In this document: positions 34,288 to 44,825 of the stretch, in pieces
Layout of the letters: the number at the start of each line of letters is the position of its first letter
Numbering within the stretch: the first letter of the stretch is position 1
From: Halocynthiibacter sp. SDUM655004
GTDB lineage: Bacteria > Pseudomonadota > Alphaproteobacteria > Rhodobacterales > Rhodobacteraceae
Length of the DNA: 64,000 bases
Direction of reading: 5' to 3'
Assembly (NCBI RefSeq): GCF_026015885.1
Contig: NZ_JAPDUG010000001.1
Coordinates: forward strand, 930,001-994,000
The notes under the pieces: generated by a model
Databases searched by the model: none
What the model saw: the letters and a program-made list of their open reading frames with translations, nothing else
What the model was told of the DNA's origin: nothing
Translations under genes and position numbers: made by a program

Positions 34288-36858
34288 GTGCAGAAACACA
34301 CGGATATTGCGACTTATACCGAGATAACGCCCACTGCGCCCATTTACGTGGGGCAGCACGGCGGGCGGGCGAAATGCCTGCAACGCTTGGTTCGGCTTGA
34401 TATGCCGGTTCCGCGCACGATTGCCTTGCCGTTTGATAAGGTGCAGGCCATTGCGGCGGGGTATCCGCCCAACACGGCGGCGATGATTGCGGAATTTGGT
34501 GAAGATGCGCTGATTTCGGTGCGGCCAAGCTCGGAAGATCCCGATTGGGGTGGGCCGCGTGCAATTCTGAATATCGGTATGAACGACGCGCGCCATGCTG
34601 CGCTGTGCGAGACCGAAGGGCCGGCAACGGCCAACGCCCTCTATTTACGCTTTATCCAAGCCTATGCGGTTCATGTGGCGCGGCTTGATCCTGATATGTT
34701 TGATGCGCCGATCCTGACGCCTTGCGCGGATGATCCCGACCTGTCAAAGGCGCTCGCAACGGCATTGCGGGCCTATGAAGACGAAACCGACGAGCAATTC
34801 CCGCAAGATCCAGCGCGTCAGCTTGGCGAAGTGTTGCGCTCCATGGCGCGCGCATGGGCAGGGACAACAGCGCGGCTTTTACGTCAGGCGAAAGGCGCCC
34901 CCGAAGATGCAGGGCTCGGCCTTGTGGTGCAGCAGATGGCGATGGGGATTGGTTCGGGCGAGAGCGGCTCTGGCGTGATCCAATTCGTCAACGGAACAAC
35001 GGGCGAACCACAAATCACGGGCCGTTACAAAAGCCAAAGCCAGGGGCGCGATGCGCTCGGGGCAAAGAGCGAGGCGATATTCCTGAACAAAGACCCGCGC
35101 GGCACGTCGCTGGCCGAAATCCTGCCGGAACAGTTTGAAGCGCTTGTGCGTTTCGGCAAGCTTGGCCGCGAGCGCCTTCGCGATGAGATGCAAATTGAGT
35201 TCACCATCGAAAACGGTGAATTGGTTATCCTTGATGCTGTGCGCGTGTCTCGAACATCGGCAGCAGCGGTCGCGATTGCTGTGTCCTTGGCCGAAGACGG
35301 TATCATCAGCCGCGAAGAGGCGGTGCTTCGGATTGATCCGCGCGCGTTGACGGAAATGCTCCACCCGCAAGTCGACCCAGAGGCCGAACGCGATATTATC
35401 GCAAGCGGCATCGGTGCGTCGCCAGGTGGGGCGACGGGCAAAATCGTGTTTTCTGCTACCGCCGCACAAGCTTCCTTGGCTCAAGGAGACGATTGTATCC
35501 TTGTGCGCCGCGAAACCGCACCAGAGGATATTCGGGGCATGCACGCTTCTGTTGCCGTGATGACCGAGAAAGGCGGCATGACAAGTCATGCTGCCGTGAT
35601 TGCGCGGGGGCTTGGTGTGCCATGTATCGTTGGCGCGCACGGGATTTCGATCAACCACCGCGACAAGATTTTGAAGTTACCTGATGGCCGCTTCTTTACT
35701 GAGGGCGATATCATCACCATTGATGGTACAACCGGCGAGGCGCTTGCGGGTGCGGCCAAGATGTTGGACGCAAGTCTTGATGGTGCCTTTACGACGTTGC
35801 TTGAATGGGCTGATGAGTTCCGCGACATCGGTGTGCGGGCCAATGCGGATACGCCGACAGATGCGCTTACGGCGCGGCGGTTTGAGGCGCAAGGCATCGG
35901 GCTCTGCCGTACAGAGCATATGTTCTTTGAGGACGACCGCCTGACCGTCATGCGCGAAATGATCTTTGCAAAGCAGCCAGAAGACCGGCGCGCCTCTCTT
36001 GATCAGCTTCTTCCGATGCAGCGCGCCGATTTTATCGAGCTGTTCAAAATCATGCAGGGGCAGCCCGTTTGCATCCGCCTGTTTGATCCGCCGTTGCACG
36101 AGTTTTTGCCGTCAACCCGCGAAGGGATGCGCGAACTGGCCGAGTCGCTCGATCTGCCTCTGTCTGACGTAACGCGCCGCATTGCCAACCTCAAAGAGTT
36201 CAACCCGATGCTTGGCCTGCGCGGCGTGCGGCTCGGGATTACCCTGCCCGAGATTTACGACATGCAGGCCCAAGCGATCTTTGAGGCCGCAGTCGAAGCC
36301 AGCAAGCATGGTGATCCTGTCGTACCTGAAATCATGATCCCGCTGGTCTCGGCCCAACGCGAGGCGGAGCTTGTGAAAACCCGTATTGATGCTGTTGCCT
36401 CGGCCGTTCGGTTTGCGACTGGTGTCGAGTTTACCTTCAGGCTTGGCGTGATGGTTGAAACCCCGCGCGCGGCACTTCGCGCCGGTGACATTGCCCAGAA
36501 TGCCGCCTTCCTTAGTTTCGGTACGAACGACCTCACCCAGATGACCTATGGCCTCTCGCGAGACGACGCAGGGCGCTTCATGTCGGACTATGTACAGCAG
36601 GGGGTGTTTTCCGAAGATCCGTTCCATGTGTTGGATACGGACGGGGTCGGGGAGTTGCTTATGATTGGTGCCGATCGCGCGCGTGACGCTCGAGAGGGAA
36701 TCATGTTGTCGCTTTGTGGCGAACACGGCGGAAATCCGGAATCTATCTCGTTTTGTCGTAAGGCAGGGTTCGACTATGTGTCTTGCTCGCCATATCGCGT
36801 TCCCGTTGCGCGACTGGCCTCTGCACAGCTTGCAATTGCAGACCCGAAACCTGAATAA
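34288..36858 (+). CDS. Pyruvate phosphate dikinase-like PEP-utilising enzyme
   Basis: An 856-residue protein with the PPDK domain order: N-terminal ATP-grasp, central phosphohistidine domain with H434 (GGMTSHAAVIARG), and C-terminal TIM barrel with GLCRTEHMFF and catalytic C810 (LSLCGEHGGNP). The chemistry would be ATP, phosphate and pyruvate to PEP, AMP and pyrophosphate, or a variant. The nucleotide domain departs from PPDK: the usual Ser-Gly-Ala-Arg, MPGMMDT loop after the SVR motif reads PSSEDPDWGGPRAILNIG (80-97), and the N-terminal glycine-rich turn reads GQHGGRAKC. Activity is thus uncertain. A GTG start has AAAGGAG upstream. It follows glyS by 128 bp. Confidence 0.82.
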   Translation: MQKHTDIATYTEITPTAPIYVGQHGGRAKCLQRLVRLDMPVPRTIALPFDKVQAIAAGYPPNTAAMIAEFGEDALISVRPSSEDPDWGGPRAILNIGMNDARHAALCETEGPATANALYLRFIQAYAVHVARLDPDMFDAPILTPCADDPDLSKALATALRAYEDETDEQFPQDPARQLGEVLRSMARAWAGTTARLLRQAKGAPEDAGLGLVVQQMAMGIGSGESGSGVIQFVNGTTGEPQITGRYKSQSQGRDALGAKSEAIFLNKDPRGTSLAEILPEQFEALVRFGKLGRERLRDEMQIEFTIENGELVILDAVRVSRTSAAAVAIAVSLAEDGIISREEAVLRIDPRALTEMLHPQVDPEAERDIIASGIGASPGGATGKIVFSATAAQASLAQGDDCILVRRETAPEDIRGMHASVAVMTEKGGMTSHAAVIARGLGVPCIVGAHGISINHRDKILKLPDGRFFTEGDIITIDGTTGEALAGAAKMLDASLDGAFTTLLEWADEFRDIGVRANADTPTDALTARRFEAQGIGLCRTEHMFFEDDRLTVMREMIFAKQPEDRRASLDQLLPMQRADFIELFKIMQGQPVCIRLFDPPLHEFLPSTREGMRELAESLDLPLSDVTRRIANLKEFNPMLGLRGVRLGITLPEIYDMQAQAIFEAAVEASKHGDPVVPEIMIPLVSAQREAELVKTRIDAVASAVRFATGVEFTFRLGVMVETPRAALRAGDIAQNAAFLSFGTNDLTQMTYGLSRDDAGRFMSDYVQQGVFSEDPFHVLDTDGVGELLMIGADRARDAREGIMLSLCGEHGGNPESISFCRKAGFDYVSCSPYRVPVARLASAQLAIADPKPE

Positions 36859-37079
36859 CCTCAAGTTTTTAAGGTAAATCGTTCAATTTAAATCAAAATT
36901 TCCGATTGTCTTTTTCGCGGCTGCGATTGTTCTTGAACCGTAGACAATGCAACCTTCCGCCGATCCTTGTTGCCAAAATGTCACGAGGGTGGACATTGCC
37001 AAGTTTTTGACATAGTTCACGCCTCGATCGCGGCCTGGGGGCTGCTGATCCACGGACGTGGGTTGAGAAAAGGTGTGTA

Positions 37080-37820
37080 ATGTTAAATGTTAAATTGGTT
37101 GGCTTGCCCAGCAAAACGCTGCGCAGGTCTAAGGCGCTTTTGCGTCAAAGTTTTGCTCTTTTTTCTGTCCTCGGCGCAGGTTTCTTCGCGACTCCGCCAG
37201 AGGCCGAGTCGGTAACCGGAACCAAAGGCTCCGCAGAGTTTCAAATGGAGATGGACAGCTGGCTGTCTGCTCTCATTTCCTCCGAACGGGAAGCCCTAAA
37301 GCCGACTTCCGTCGCTCGCTCGAATCCCTTCAATCTTTCCGCGAATTCATCCGGCGAGTCTTCGTTTGAGTATTCGCGCGATTGGCTCGCCAGTCAACAG
37401 TTTGTTGAAGGAAATGAGGGCTGGGAATGTCTCACGCAGGCACTTTACTTCGAAGCACGTGGTGAGAGCGTAAAAGGGCAGTTTGCCGTGGCCGAGGTTA
37501 TCCTGAACCGCGTGGCAAGCCCGCTCTATCCCAATTCGATCTGCGAAGTGGTGAATCAAGGGACAGGGAAGAAATTCCAGTGCCAGTTCACCTACACCTG
37601 TGATGGCCGCGCAGAGAAGATAAACGAACCCAAGGCGCATGAGCGGGTCGGTAAAGTGGCCGCTGCGATTTTGACGGGGGCAGCGCCATTCGGCCTGACC
37701 AAAGGCGCTACGCACTATCATACCAAGGCGGTAAACCCGCGTTGGGCGCGTAAATTCCCGCGGACTGCGACCTATGGGGCGCATCATTTCTATCGCCAGC
37801 CAGGCGCCTCGCGCAGCTAA
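37080..37820 (+). CDS. SleB/CwlJ-type cell wall hydrolase
   Basis: A 246-residue protein with a signal or anchor helix near residues 22-42, a linker, and a Hydrolase_2 (SleB-like) domain from about 114: ECLTQALYFEARGESVKGQFAVAEVILNRV, with the putative catalytic Glu in YFEARGE, then QCQFTYTCDG and ATHYHTKAVNPRW. Such domains cleave peptidoglycan glycan strands. In non-sporulating alphaproteobacteria it is presumably a periplasmic cell-wall remodelling enzyme. The 221-bp gap upstream is AT-rich; it holds a lone TTGACA at 37007 but I see no matching -10 element. Confidence 0.88.
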   Translation: MLNVKLVGLPSKTLRRSKALLRQSFALFSVLGAGFFATPPEAESVTGTKGSAEFQMEMDSWLSALISSEREALKPTSVARSNPFNLSANSSGESSFEYSRDWLASQQFVEGNEGWECLTQALYFEARGESVKGQFAVAEVILNRVASPLYPNSICEVVNQGTGKKFQCQFTYTCDGRAEKINEPKAHERVGKVAAAILTGAAPFGLTKGATHYHTKAVNPRWARKFPRTATYGAHHFYRQPGASRS

Positions 37821-37880
37821 AACCTCTGGCCTAGGTGGTCGGAAGCCTGATAAGGACGGCCCACCAACACGGGGGTCGCC

Positions 37881-38699
37881 ATGTCTGACGAAATTTCTGT
37901 TGCATTCGCTCATCCCGAGGCCCGATCCCGCGCGCATCGGCCAGACGGCATAGCAGACCGGATTTCGCTGCGGGATCATATTGTTACTGTTGAAATCGGA
38001 GCCTTTGAGGTTGAGCGCGGCATAGAGCAACGGCTGTCGTTCAATGTGGTGGTTGAGGTTGCAGATGTTCCGCAGCCCCTTGAGGATGATGTGGATCGCA
38101 TCCTCTCCTATGACCGGCTTACCGAGGCGATTGCCGAAGCCCTTGCTGCGCAACGGGTAAACCTTCTCGAAACACTGGCTCAAGACATTGCAGAGCGGAT
38201 TCTACGAGAGCCGCAGGCCGAGCGTGTGTATCTTCGGATTGAAAAACTCGACAAGCCCGCCGGCGTTCTGGGAGTCGAAATTGTGCGCGAGGCTGGTGGC
38301 GCGCGCTCCGAAAGGGCTGAAACACGAGCAAAACCGGTTATTGCTGTCGCCGGATGCGATCTTGATGCAGTGCGCCGTCACTATCCTGATCAGCCAATCC
38401 TGTTGGTGCCGTCCGCTAACGCGCCATTGCCGGCTGCTGAGGTGGGAGAAGAGGCTGCGCGGCGCATTGCGCTTTTGGCTTGGGACCAAGCTGCTTGGAT
38501 TTGGGCGGACGGACAATCTGACGTGACTGTTGTCAGCAGCCGTACCGAGGTTGAATGGGGCATCGCGCAAGGGCAGGTGAATATCTGGGCGCCGATGAAG
38601 CAAATCCTCGATAGCCCGACGCCTCCCAAAACTCTTACAACCCAATCGCTTGCACGGTGGATATCAGGTGTTCTTGAGGGCGAGGTCGCCGAACAATGA
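37881..38699 (+). CDS. folB: Dihydroneopterin aldolase with C-terminal extension
   Basis: Cleaves dihydroneopterin to 6-hydroxymethyl-dihydropterin in folate synthesis. The FolB domain lies at about 25-140: RISLRDHIVTVEIGAFEVERG, SYDRLTEAI, LLETLAQDIAERI and IEKLDKPAGV. Usual FolB chains have about 120 residues; this one has 272, with an extra domain from about 150 (KPVIAVAGCDLDAVRRH, WDQAAWIWADGQSDVTVVSSRTEVEWGI). I recall the same extension in other Rhodobacterales; its role is unknown. The stop overlaps the folP start (ATGA). Confidence 0.9.
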   Translation: MSDEISVAFAHPEARSRAHRPDGIADRISLRDHIVTVEIGAFEVERGIEQRLSFNVVVEVADVPQPLEDDVDRILSYDRLTEAIAEALAAQRVNLLETLAQDIAERILREPQAERVYLRIEKLDKPAGVLGVEIVREAGGARSERAETRAKPVIAVAGCDLDAVRRHYPDQPILLVPSANAPLPAAEVGEEAARRIALLAWDQAAWIWADGQSDVTVVSSRTEVEWGIAQGQVNIWAPMKQILDSPTPPKTLTTQSLARWISGVLEGEVAEQ

Positions 38700-39697
38700 C
38701 TCGATACTACCGCCCAATCTGCCAAGGTGGCGCAAATCGTCCGAAAGAGGCCCATGTGCTCGCGGGGGGCTGGACGTGGTTCACCCATGTGGAAGTGTTA
38801 GAGCGCAACACTGCGCCACGAGTGATTTCCGCAAGCGAAGTGCCTGACGACAAGCTGCGCCGATTAACCGCGCCGCGCGCGCCGATCTGTGGCATCGAAA
38901 TGGCGCGACCCAGTGTGATGGGCATTCTCAATATCACGCCCGATAGTTTTTCAGACGGTGGGCAGTTTGACAGTGTTGATTCCGTTGTGGCACGCGCTTC
39001 GGCGATGGTGAAGCAAGGGGCGGATATCCTTGATATCGGTGGAGAGTCGACAAGACCGGGCGCCGATACGGTTTCGATTGAGGATGAGATTTCGCGGGTT
39101 GTTCCTGTCATTTCGGCAATTCGCGGCGCGATGAGCGCACCAATTTCCATTGATACGCGTAAATCTGCGGTGGCAGAGGCCGCACTCTCTGCGGGGGCGG
39201 GGCTGGTGAATGACGTGTCTGCGTTTGGCTATGACAAGGCGATGGCGGGCTATGTTGCGGCAACGGATGCACCTGTGTGCCTGATGCATGCGCAAGGGTC
39301 GCCCGAAACGATGCAAAACGATCCGACCTATCAGAATGTGGTTCTGGATGTTTACGACGCTTTGTCGGAACGCGTGGCCAAGGCCGAAGCCGCAGGCATT
39401 TCGCGCGACCGCATTCTCGTTGATCCAGGTATCGGGTTTGGTAAGACGCTTGACCATAACCTCGCACTTTTGCGTAACATCAGCCTATTTCACGGGCTTG
39501 GATGCGCAATCCTGCTCGGCGTTTCGCGCAAAAAGTTTATCGGAACCCTCTCAGGTGCCGAGGTCGCTTCAGAGCGCGTTGCCGGAACGATTGGTGTGAC
39601 GCTTGGGGCGGTGATGCAGGGTGTTCAGATGCATCGCGTTCATGATACCAAAGAAGTTAACGAGGCCATGAGCCTTTGGGCGGCGGCATATTTGTAG
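38696..39697 (+). CDS. folP: Dihydropteroate synthase with N-terminal extension
   Basis: Joins hydroxymethyl-dihydropterin pyrophosphate with p-aminobenzoate; the target of sulfonamides. The TIM-barrel core runs from about 74: [72 protein letters not shown] and GVSRKKFIG. The first 70 or so residues ([27 protein letters not shown]) are an extra module seen in this order. The gene is coupled to folB by a 4-bp overlap and followed by glmM after 14 bp. Confidence 0.95.
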   Translation: MTRYYRPICQGGANRPKEAHVLAGGWTWFTHVEVLERNTAPRVISASEVPDDKLRRLTAPRAPICGIEMARPSVMGILNITPDSFSDGGQFDSVDSVVARASAMVKQGADILDIGGESTRPGADTVSIEDEISRVVPVISAIRGAMSAPISIDTRKSAVAEAALSAGAGLVNDVSAFGYDKAMAGYVAATDAPVCLMHAQGSPETMQNDPTYQNVVLDVYDALSERVAKAEAAGISRDRILVDPGIGFGKTLDHNLALLRNISLFHGLGCAILLGVSRKKFIGTLSGAEVASERVAGTIGVTLGAVMQGVQMHRVHDTKEVNEAMSLWAAAYL

Positions 39698-39711
39698 AGG
39701 GACCCACAATT

Positions 39712-41064
39712 ATGGGCAGTATTTTTGGCACGGACGGCGTGCGCGGGCAGGCAAATACATATCCAATGACAGCCGAGGTCGCGCTTAAACTCGGCGCTGC
39801 TGCGGGGCGTTATTTCCGCAAAGACGGGCAAAACCGCCACCGCGTTGTGATCGGCAAGGATACACGGCTCTCCGGATATATGCTGGAGAATGCGCTGACT
39901 GCTGGCTTAACGAGTACGGGTATGGACGTATTGCTGATGGGGCCTGTGCCTACGCCGGCGGTTGGGTTTCTAACGCGGTCCATGCGTGCGGACTTGGGGA
40001 TCATGATTTCGGCCAGCCACAATCCGCATTCTGATAACGGCATCAAATTCTTTGGTCCGGATGGTTACAAGCTGTCTGATACGGCGCAGTCCGCAATTGA
40101 GGAGCTCCTTGCCGGAGAGATCACACCTGCGAAGCCAGCCAATATCGGCCGTGCCAAACGAATTGACGATGCTGTTGGCCGCTACGTCGAATATGCAAAA
40201 ACAACCTTTCCCGCGCGAGGGTTACTTTCCGGCCTTAAAGTTGTGATCGATTGCGCCAACGGGGCGGCCTATCGCGCGGCGCCGGAAGTTTTGTGGGAGC
40301 TGGGTGCGGATGTGGTGCCAGTTGGCGTTGCGCCCAACGGTTTCAACATCAACGAAAACTGCGGCTCGACCAGCACCCAAACCGCGAGCGAAGCCGTGGT
40401 AAGCCATGGCGCAGACCTTGGTATTTGCCTCGATGGCGATGCCGACCGTGTGATGATCATTGACGAGACCGGACAGGTTGCCGACGGGGATCAGATCATG
40501 GCGCTTCTTGCCGCCCGTTGGGCGAGCGAGGGTAAGCTTGCAGGCAATACGCTCGTGGCAACGGTTATGTCGAATCTTGGCCTTGAGCGCTTCCTTGAAG
40601 GGAAGGGGCTGACGCTTCTACGCACCAATGTGGGTGATCGTTACGTAGTCGAGGCAATGCGGCAGGGCGGTTACAACCTTGGAGGTGAGCAGTCGGGCCA
40701 TATTGTCATGACCGATCACGCAACCACGGGCGACGGCCTGATTGCAGGGCTTCAATTCCTTGCAGAAATGGCCCAGACCGGACAAAGCGCAAGCGCGCTC
40801 ACACAAAACTTCGCACCAATCCCGCAAATGTTGAAAAATGTAAGGTTTAAGGCCGAAAACGATCCTTTGATGAACGGAAATGTTCAAAAAGTGATAGAGG
40901 CCGGACACGGAAAACTCGCAGGAACGGGCCGTTTGCTCATTCGGAAATCTGGTACAGAGCCGCTCATTCGTGTGATGGGCGAAGGCGAAGACGAAGGGCT
41001 CTTGCAATCGGTGATCGAAGATATCGTCGGCGCGGTTGATCAGGTTGTGAAGGCGGATGCCTAG
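39712..41064 (+). CDS. glmM: Phosphoglucosamine mutase
   Basis: Converts glucosamine 6-phosphate to glucosamine 1-phosphate on the way to UDP-GlcNAc, peptidoglycan and LPS. The 450-residue enzyme opens [11 protein letters not shown]. The phosphorylated serine is S102 in [11 protein letters not shown], the metal loop is DGDADRVM and the sugar-phosphate loop is GGEQSGH; the C-terminal [12 protein letters not shown] binds phosphate. The start is the ATG at 39712; an in-frame codon at 39676 lies inside folP. The folP-glmM order is conserved far beyond this group. Confidence 0.97.
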   Translation: MGSIFGTDGVRGQANTYPMTAEVALKLGAAAGRYFRKDGQNRHRVVIGKDTRLSGYMLENALTAGLTSTGMDVLLMGPVPTPAVGFLTRSMRADLGIMISASHNPHSDNGIKFFGPDGYKLSDTAQSAIEELLAGEITPAKPANIGRAKRIDDAVGRYVEYAKTTFPARGLLSGLKVVIDCANGAAYRAAPEVLWELGADVVPVGVAPNGFNINENCGSTSTQTASEAVVSHGADLGICLDGDADRVMIIDETGQVADGDQIMALLAARWASEGKLAGNTLVATVMSNLGLERFLEGKGLTLLRTNVGDRYVVEAMRQGGYNLGGEQSGHIVMTDHATTGDGLIAGLQFLAEMAQTGQSASALTQNFAPIPQMLKNVRFKAENDPLMNGNVQKVIEAGHGKLAGTGRLLIRKSGTEPLIRVMGEGEDEGLLQSVIEDIVGAVDQVVKADA

Positions 41065-41067
41065 GGC

Positions 41068-41664
41068 CTAGCTACCTTCCATTGCGAGGTGCGGTTTAAT
41101 GAGAATAAGCAGTTCGCTGTTGCGCTGGCGCGCTGTTCCGATGGCATCGCTGCGGCGGAACGAGTCTCCAATGATTGGCGTGCTGAGCGAGAGCGGTTTG
41201 GGCCGTCCCGGAACCTCATACTCATAGTCGCGATGGGTTAGCAGTGTCTTTTTCGGACGCTGCATACTTGCGGCCAAGGGGACCAGAATGAGCATCGTGT
41301 TGATCAAATACATCGTTGCCACAACCGGAGCGTTTCTAAATTGGCTTGCAAGTGTTTGGCGGGTGAGATCGCCAAGGATGGGGATATTTGACGTATCCGC
41401 ACGGTTGGCCGAAAACCGCTTAACCGGAGACCCGAGATTGTACCCGAACGGCGAGTTGCCCAGCAGCATAATCAAATATGTAAGTACGATAATCGAAGTA
41501 CCGATTTGAAGCTGGATGCGTGCAAGGGATTGGTCAACGCCGCCTTCGCCTTGGTGTCCTTTATCGTTGTTTGCGATGAAGCTTTGTGACGGGGAGGGCC
41601 GCAAAATCATTGGAGCGGCCACTCCGGAAAGCAAAAGGCCCTTAGAAAAATCGCGTCGGTCCAT
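41068..41664 (-). CDS. Tat-like small membrane protein with secretin-tail-like motifs, unknown function
   Basis: A 198-residue protein. The N terminus MDRRDFSKGLLLSGVAAPMIL resembles a twin-arginine signal with RRDFSKG. Two hydrophobic segments follow (about 52-70 and 113-133). Two stretches resemble the end of secretin proteins: DTSNIPILGDLTRQ (90-103) and STPIIGDSFRRSD (161-173), closing with SELLILIKPHL (183-193). A complete secretin domain is not present. The ATG at 41664 has GGGGAG eight bases upstream and is preferred over earlier in-frame codons. It lies between glmM (3 bp, convergent) and a DMT gene transcribed the same way. I do not recognise a function. Confidence 0.7.
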   Translation of the reverse strand: MDRRDFSKGLLLSGVAAPMILRPSPSQSFIANNDKGHQGEGGVDQSLARIQLQIGTSIIVLTYLIMLLGNSPFGYNLGSPVKRFSANRADTSNIPILGDLTRQTLASQFRNAPVVATMYLINTMLILVPLAASMQRPKKTLLTHRDYEYEVPGRPKPLSLSTPIIGDSFRRSDAIGTARQRNSELLILIKPHLAMEGS

Positions 41665-41741
41665 ACTCAATACTCCCCTACTAAATGCAGGCAGCATACC
41701 ATATTTCTGAATAATCTCGAAAAGGGCGGGTTTTCCGAGCC

Positions 41742-42668
41742 CTAGGGGAGGCGCGACGTTGGTGAGAACATGCGCCGTAACGTGCCCCATTGGCTTATGG
41801 CGACACCTGACAAAATCAGCGCAAGTGCGATAACAAGGCTCGCCGGTAGCGGCTCGTTCAGGAAAACCGAACCAAAGATCACAGCCCAAACAGGAACCTG
41901 ATAGGCCGTAAGGCTCATAAAGCCGGGGCCTGCGCTGCGGATTACCAGCACACGGAGCAGGTTTGCGCCAGCAGTGGGAACGAGCGCGAGCAATAGTAAC
42001 AGACCGAGTGTCGTCGCATCTGTTTTCGGGACGGGGCCCTCAACCACGAAGGCAGTTGGTACAACAACACAGGTTCCGATCAACATGGTCATCGCGGCAA
42101 GCCCGATGGGGTCGACCTTTGGGAGGTTGCGCATTGTTACGGAGCTAATCGCATATCCGGCCGAAGCGGTAAGGCAGGCTATGCGACCTGCGGTTTCCAA
42201 TGGGTTGCCCGAGCTCTCGAAGGCCTGAAAGCCTATGAGTACGACAACTCCGAAGAAACCGATCAGGAAGCCAAGAAACTTCCGGAGGTTAAGCCGTTCA
42301 TGCGGGACCAGAAAATGCGCAAGCGGTAGAACAAGAAGCCCGACAGCCGCCATCGAGACTCCCGCAAAGCCGGAAGCCACATACTGTTGCCCCCAGCTTA
42401 GAAGCATGAAGGGCAGCGCAGTTGAGCAGATGCCAACAAGCAAAAGTTTCAGAGTGTCGCGAAGGCTGGGACGGACTTCAAACAATCGAAATCCACGCAG
42501 GGACCAGATCCCGGCCAAAAAGAGTGCCGCAAATCCGATACGCGCCGATGCGAGCCAGAACGGGGATATGCCGCGCAAGGCGAGAGATTGCACCAGAAAT
42601 GTTCCGCCCCAGGTCATCCCGAGCAAAAAAATCATCAGCCAATCAACTGGGCGGACATTCGGGCCCAT
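41742..42668 (-). CDS. EamA/DMT superfamily transporter
   Basis: A 308-residue inner-membrane carrier with about ten helices in two EamA repeats: WGGTFLVQSLALRGISPFWLASARIGFAALFLAG in the first and SLTAYQVPVWAVIFGSVFLNEPLPASLV in the second. The substrate is unknown; some members export amino acids or their analogues. I start it at the ATG at 42668, which has GGAG seven bases upstream; an in-frame ATG at 42713 is inside the ilvC terminator region. It could be read from ilvC through the hairpin at 42699-42727. Confidence 0.88.
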   Translation of the reverse strand: MGPNVRPVDWLMIFLLGMTWGGTFLVQSLALRGISPFWLASARIGFAALFLAGIWSLRGFRLFEVRPSLRDTLKLLLVGICSTALPFMLLSWGQQYVASGFAGVSMAAVGLLVLPLAHFLVPHERLNLRKFLGFLIGFFGVVVLIGFQAFESSGNPLETAGRIACLTASAGYAISSVTMRNLPKVDPIGLAAMTMLIGTCVVVPTAFVVEGPVPKTDATTLGLLLLLALVPTAGANLLRVLVIRSAGPGFMSLTAYQVPVWAVIFGSVFLNEPLPASLVIALALILSGVAISQWGTLRRMFSPTSRLP

Positions 42669-42698
42669 GGGCGCTCCGTTCTGTTTGACTTGAAAGCA

Positions 42699-42727
42699 AT
42701 TGACCCCGACCAATGGCCGGGGTCAAT
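42699..42727 (-). terminator. Hairpin after ilvC
   Basis: A perfect 10-bp stem (42699-42708 with 42718-42727) and a 9-base loop, 26 bp beyond the ilvC stop. The following T-run is weak (TGCTTTC), so some read-through into the DMT gene is likely. Confidence 0.6.
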
Positions 42728-42752
42728 CTAAGAATTAAAGCGTTTGCTTCGC

Positions 42753-43859
<1,107 letters not shown>

Positions 43860-43911
43860 CTAAGTATTTTCGATATATTTATTCGCGCAGGCGAGTAATT
43901 AGGTGAAATTT

Positions 43912-44370
43912 ATGCGCGTTGACGAAATAGACCGAAAGATTTTGCGGCAAATGCAGGCTGATCCTGACTTGCCCATGAGTGCATTGGCAAACCGCGCTGG
44001 CCTGACCTCAAGCGCATGTGCGCGGCGATTAGAGAAAATGCGCGAGGCGGGAATCTATCGCGGGCAACAGGCGGTCATCAATTGGGCTGCGCTTGGGTAT
44101 AACGTCGAGGTTTATCTGCGGGTTACGCTCGACAAAACCCAACCCCGCGCATTTGATGATTTCATCGAAGAGGCGCGTAAAATTCCAGAGGTGAGTGAGG
44201 TTCACACTTTTCTTGGGCGGGTTGATGTTCGGTTGGCTGTTCTTGCCCGTGACATGGCGCATTATCAAGAAATCTATAAAACACGGATACTTACCCTGCC
44301 TCATATCACTGATATCGAGGCGCTGATGCGGGTTTCTTCGATCAAGGATACGGAGATATTGCCGGTATGA
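43912..44370 (+). CDS. Lrp/AsnC family regulator, first of a tandem pair
   Basis: A 152-residue regulator with an N-terminal helix-turn-helix (VDEIDRKILRQMQADPDLPMSALANRAGLTSSACARRLEKM) and a C-terminal RAM effector domain (VEVYLRVTLDKTQ, VSEVHTFLGRVDVRLAVLARD). Such proteins sense amino acids and form octamers that wrap DNA. The start is the ATG at 43912 with AGGTGA upstream; a GTG three codons earlier is an alternative. It is divergent from ilvC and overlaps the second Lrp gene by 4 bp, so the two are co-translated. Confidence 0.92.
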   Translation: MRVDEIDRKILRQMQADPDLPMSALANRAGLTSSACARRLEKMREAGIYRGQQAVINWAALGYNVEVYLRVTLDKTQPRAFDDFIEEARKIPEVSEVHTFLGRVDVRLAVLARDMAHYQEIYKTRILTLPHITDIEALMRVSSIKDTEILPV

Positions 44371-44825
44371 TCGAACTCGATGACATCGACCGCTCGATCC
44401 TTCGCGCGCTTCAGTCGGATGCAACGCAGGGTGCTGGGGCGCTCGGCAAACGTTTCGGCTTGTCGCAGCCTGCAACGTGGCGGCGGATCAAACGGCTTGA
44501 GAGCGCAGGTGTCATTGCCGGGCGGCGCATTCTGCTTGATCGCGAAGCGCTTGGTTTTGGTGTGACCGTTTTTCTTGGCGTGAAGTTGGCGACGAAAGGG
44601 CGGGTGAGCCTTGAAGACTTCGAGCGCGCGGTAACGGCGATTCCCGAGGTTCAGGCGGTGCACCATGTTTTGGGGCTGTATGATTATCGCCTCAGAGTCG
44701 TGGCGCGGGACCTCGCGGACTTCGAGCGCGTTTTGCGGCGCCGGATCATGACGCTGCCGGGGGTTGGCAACGTTGAGGCCAATGTAATCCTAACCGAAGA
44801 GCGCTTAGCCGGTCCGATTGGTTAA
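44367..44825 (+). CDS. Lrp/AsnC family regulator, second of a tandem pair
   Basis: A 152-residue paralogue of the gene before it: HTH in LDDIDRSILRALQSDATQGAGALGKRFGLSQPATWRRIKRL and a RAM domain with VQAVHHVLGLYDYRLRVVARDL. The two proteins share family motifs but differ strongly in the recognition helix, so they probably read different sites or form mixed oligomers. It begins at the ATG within ATGA. Its stop shares the tetranucleotide TTAA with the stop of the convergent hydroxylase gene. Confidence 0.92.
   Translation: MIELDDIDRSILRALQSDATQGAGALGKRFGLSQPATWRRIKRLESAGVIAGRRILLDREALGFGVTVFLGVKLATKGRVSLEDFERAVTAIPEVQAVHHVLGLYDYRLRVVARDLADFERVLRRRIMTLPGVGNVEANVILTEERLAGPIG

Noticed and set aside
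37007-37012. TTGACA as promoter of the SleB-like gene
   Set aside because: No acceptable -10 hexamer lies 15-19 bp downstream.
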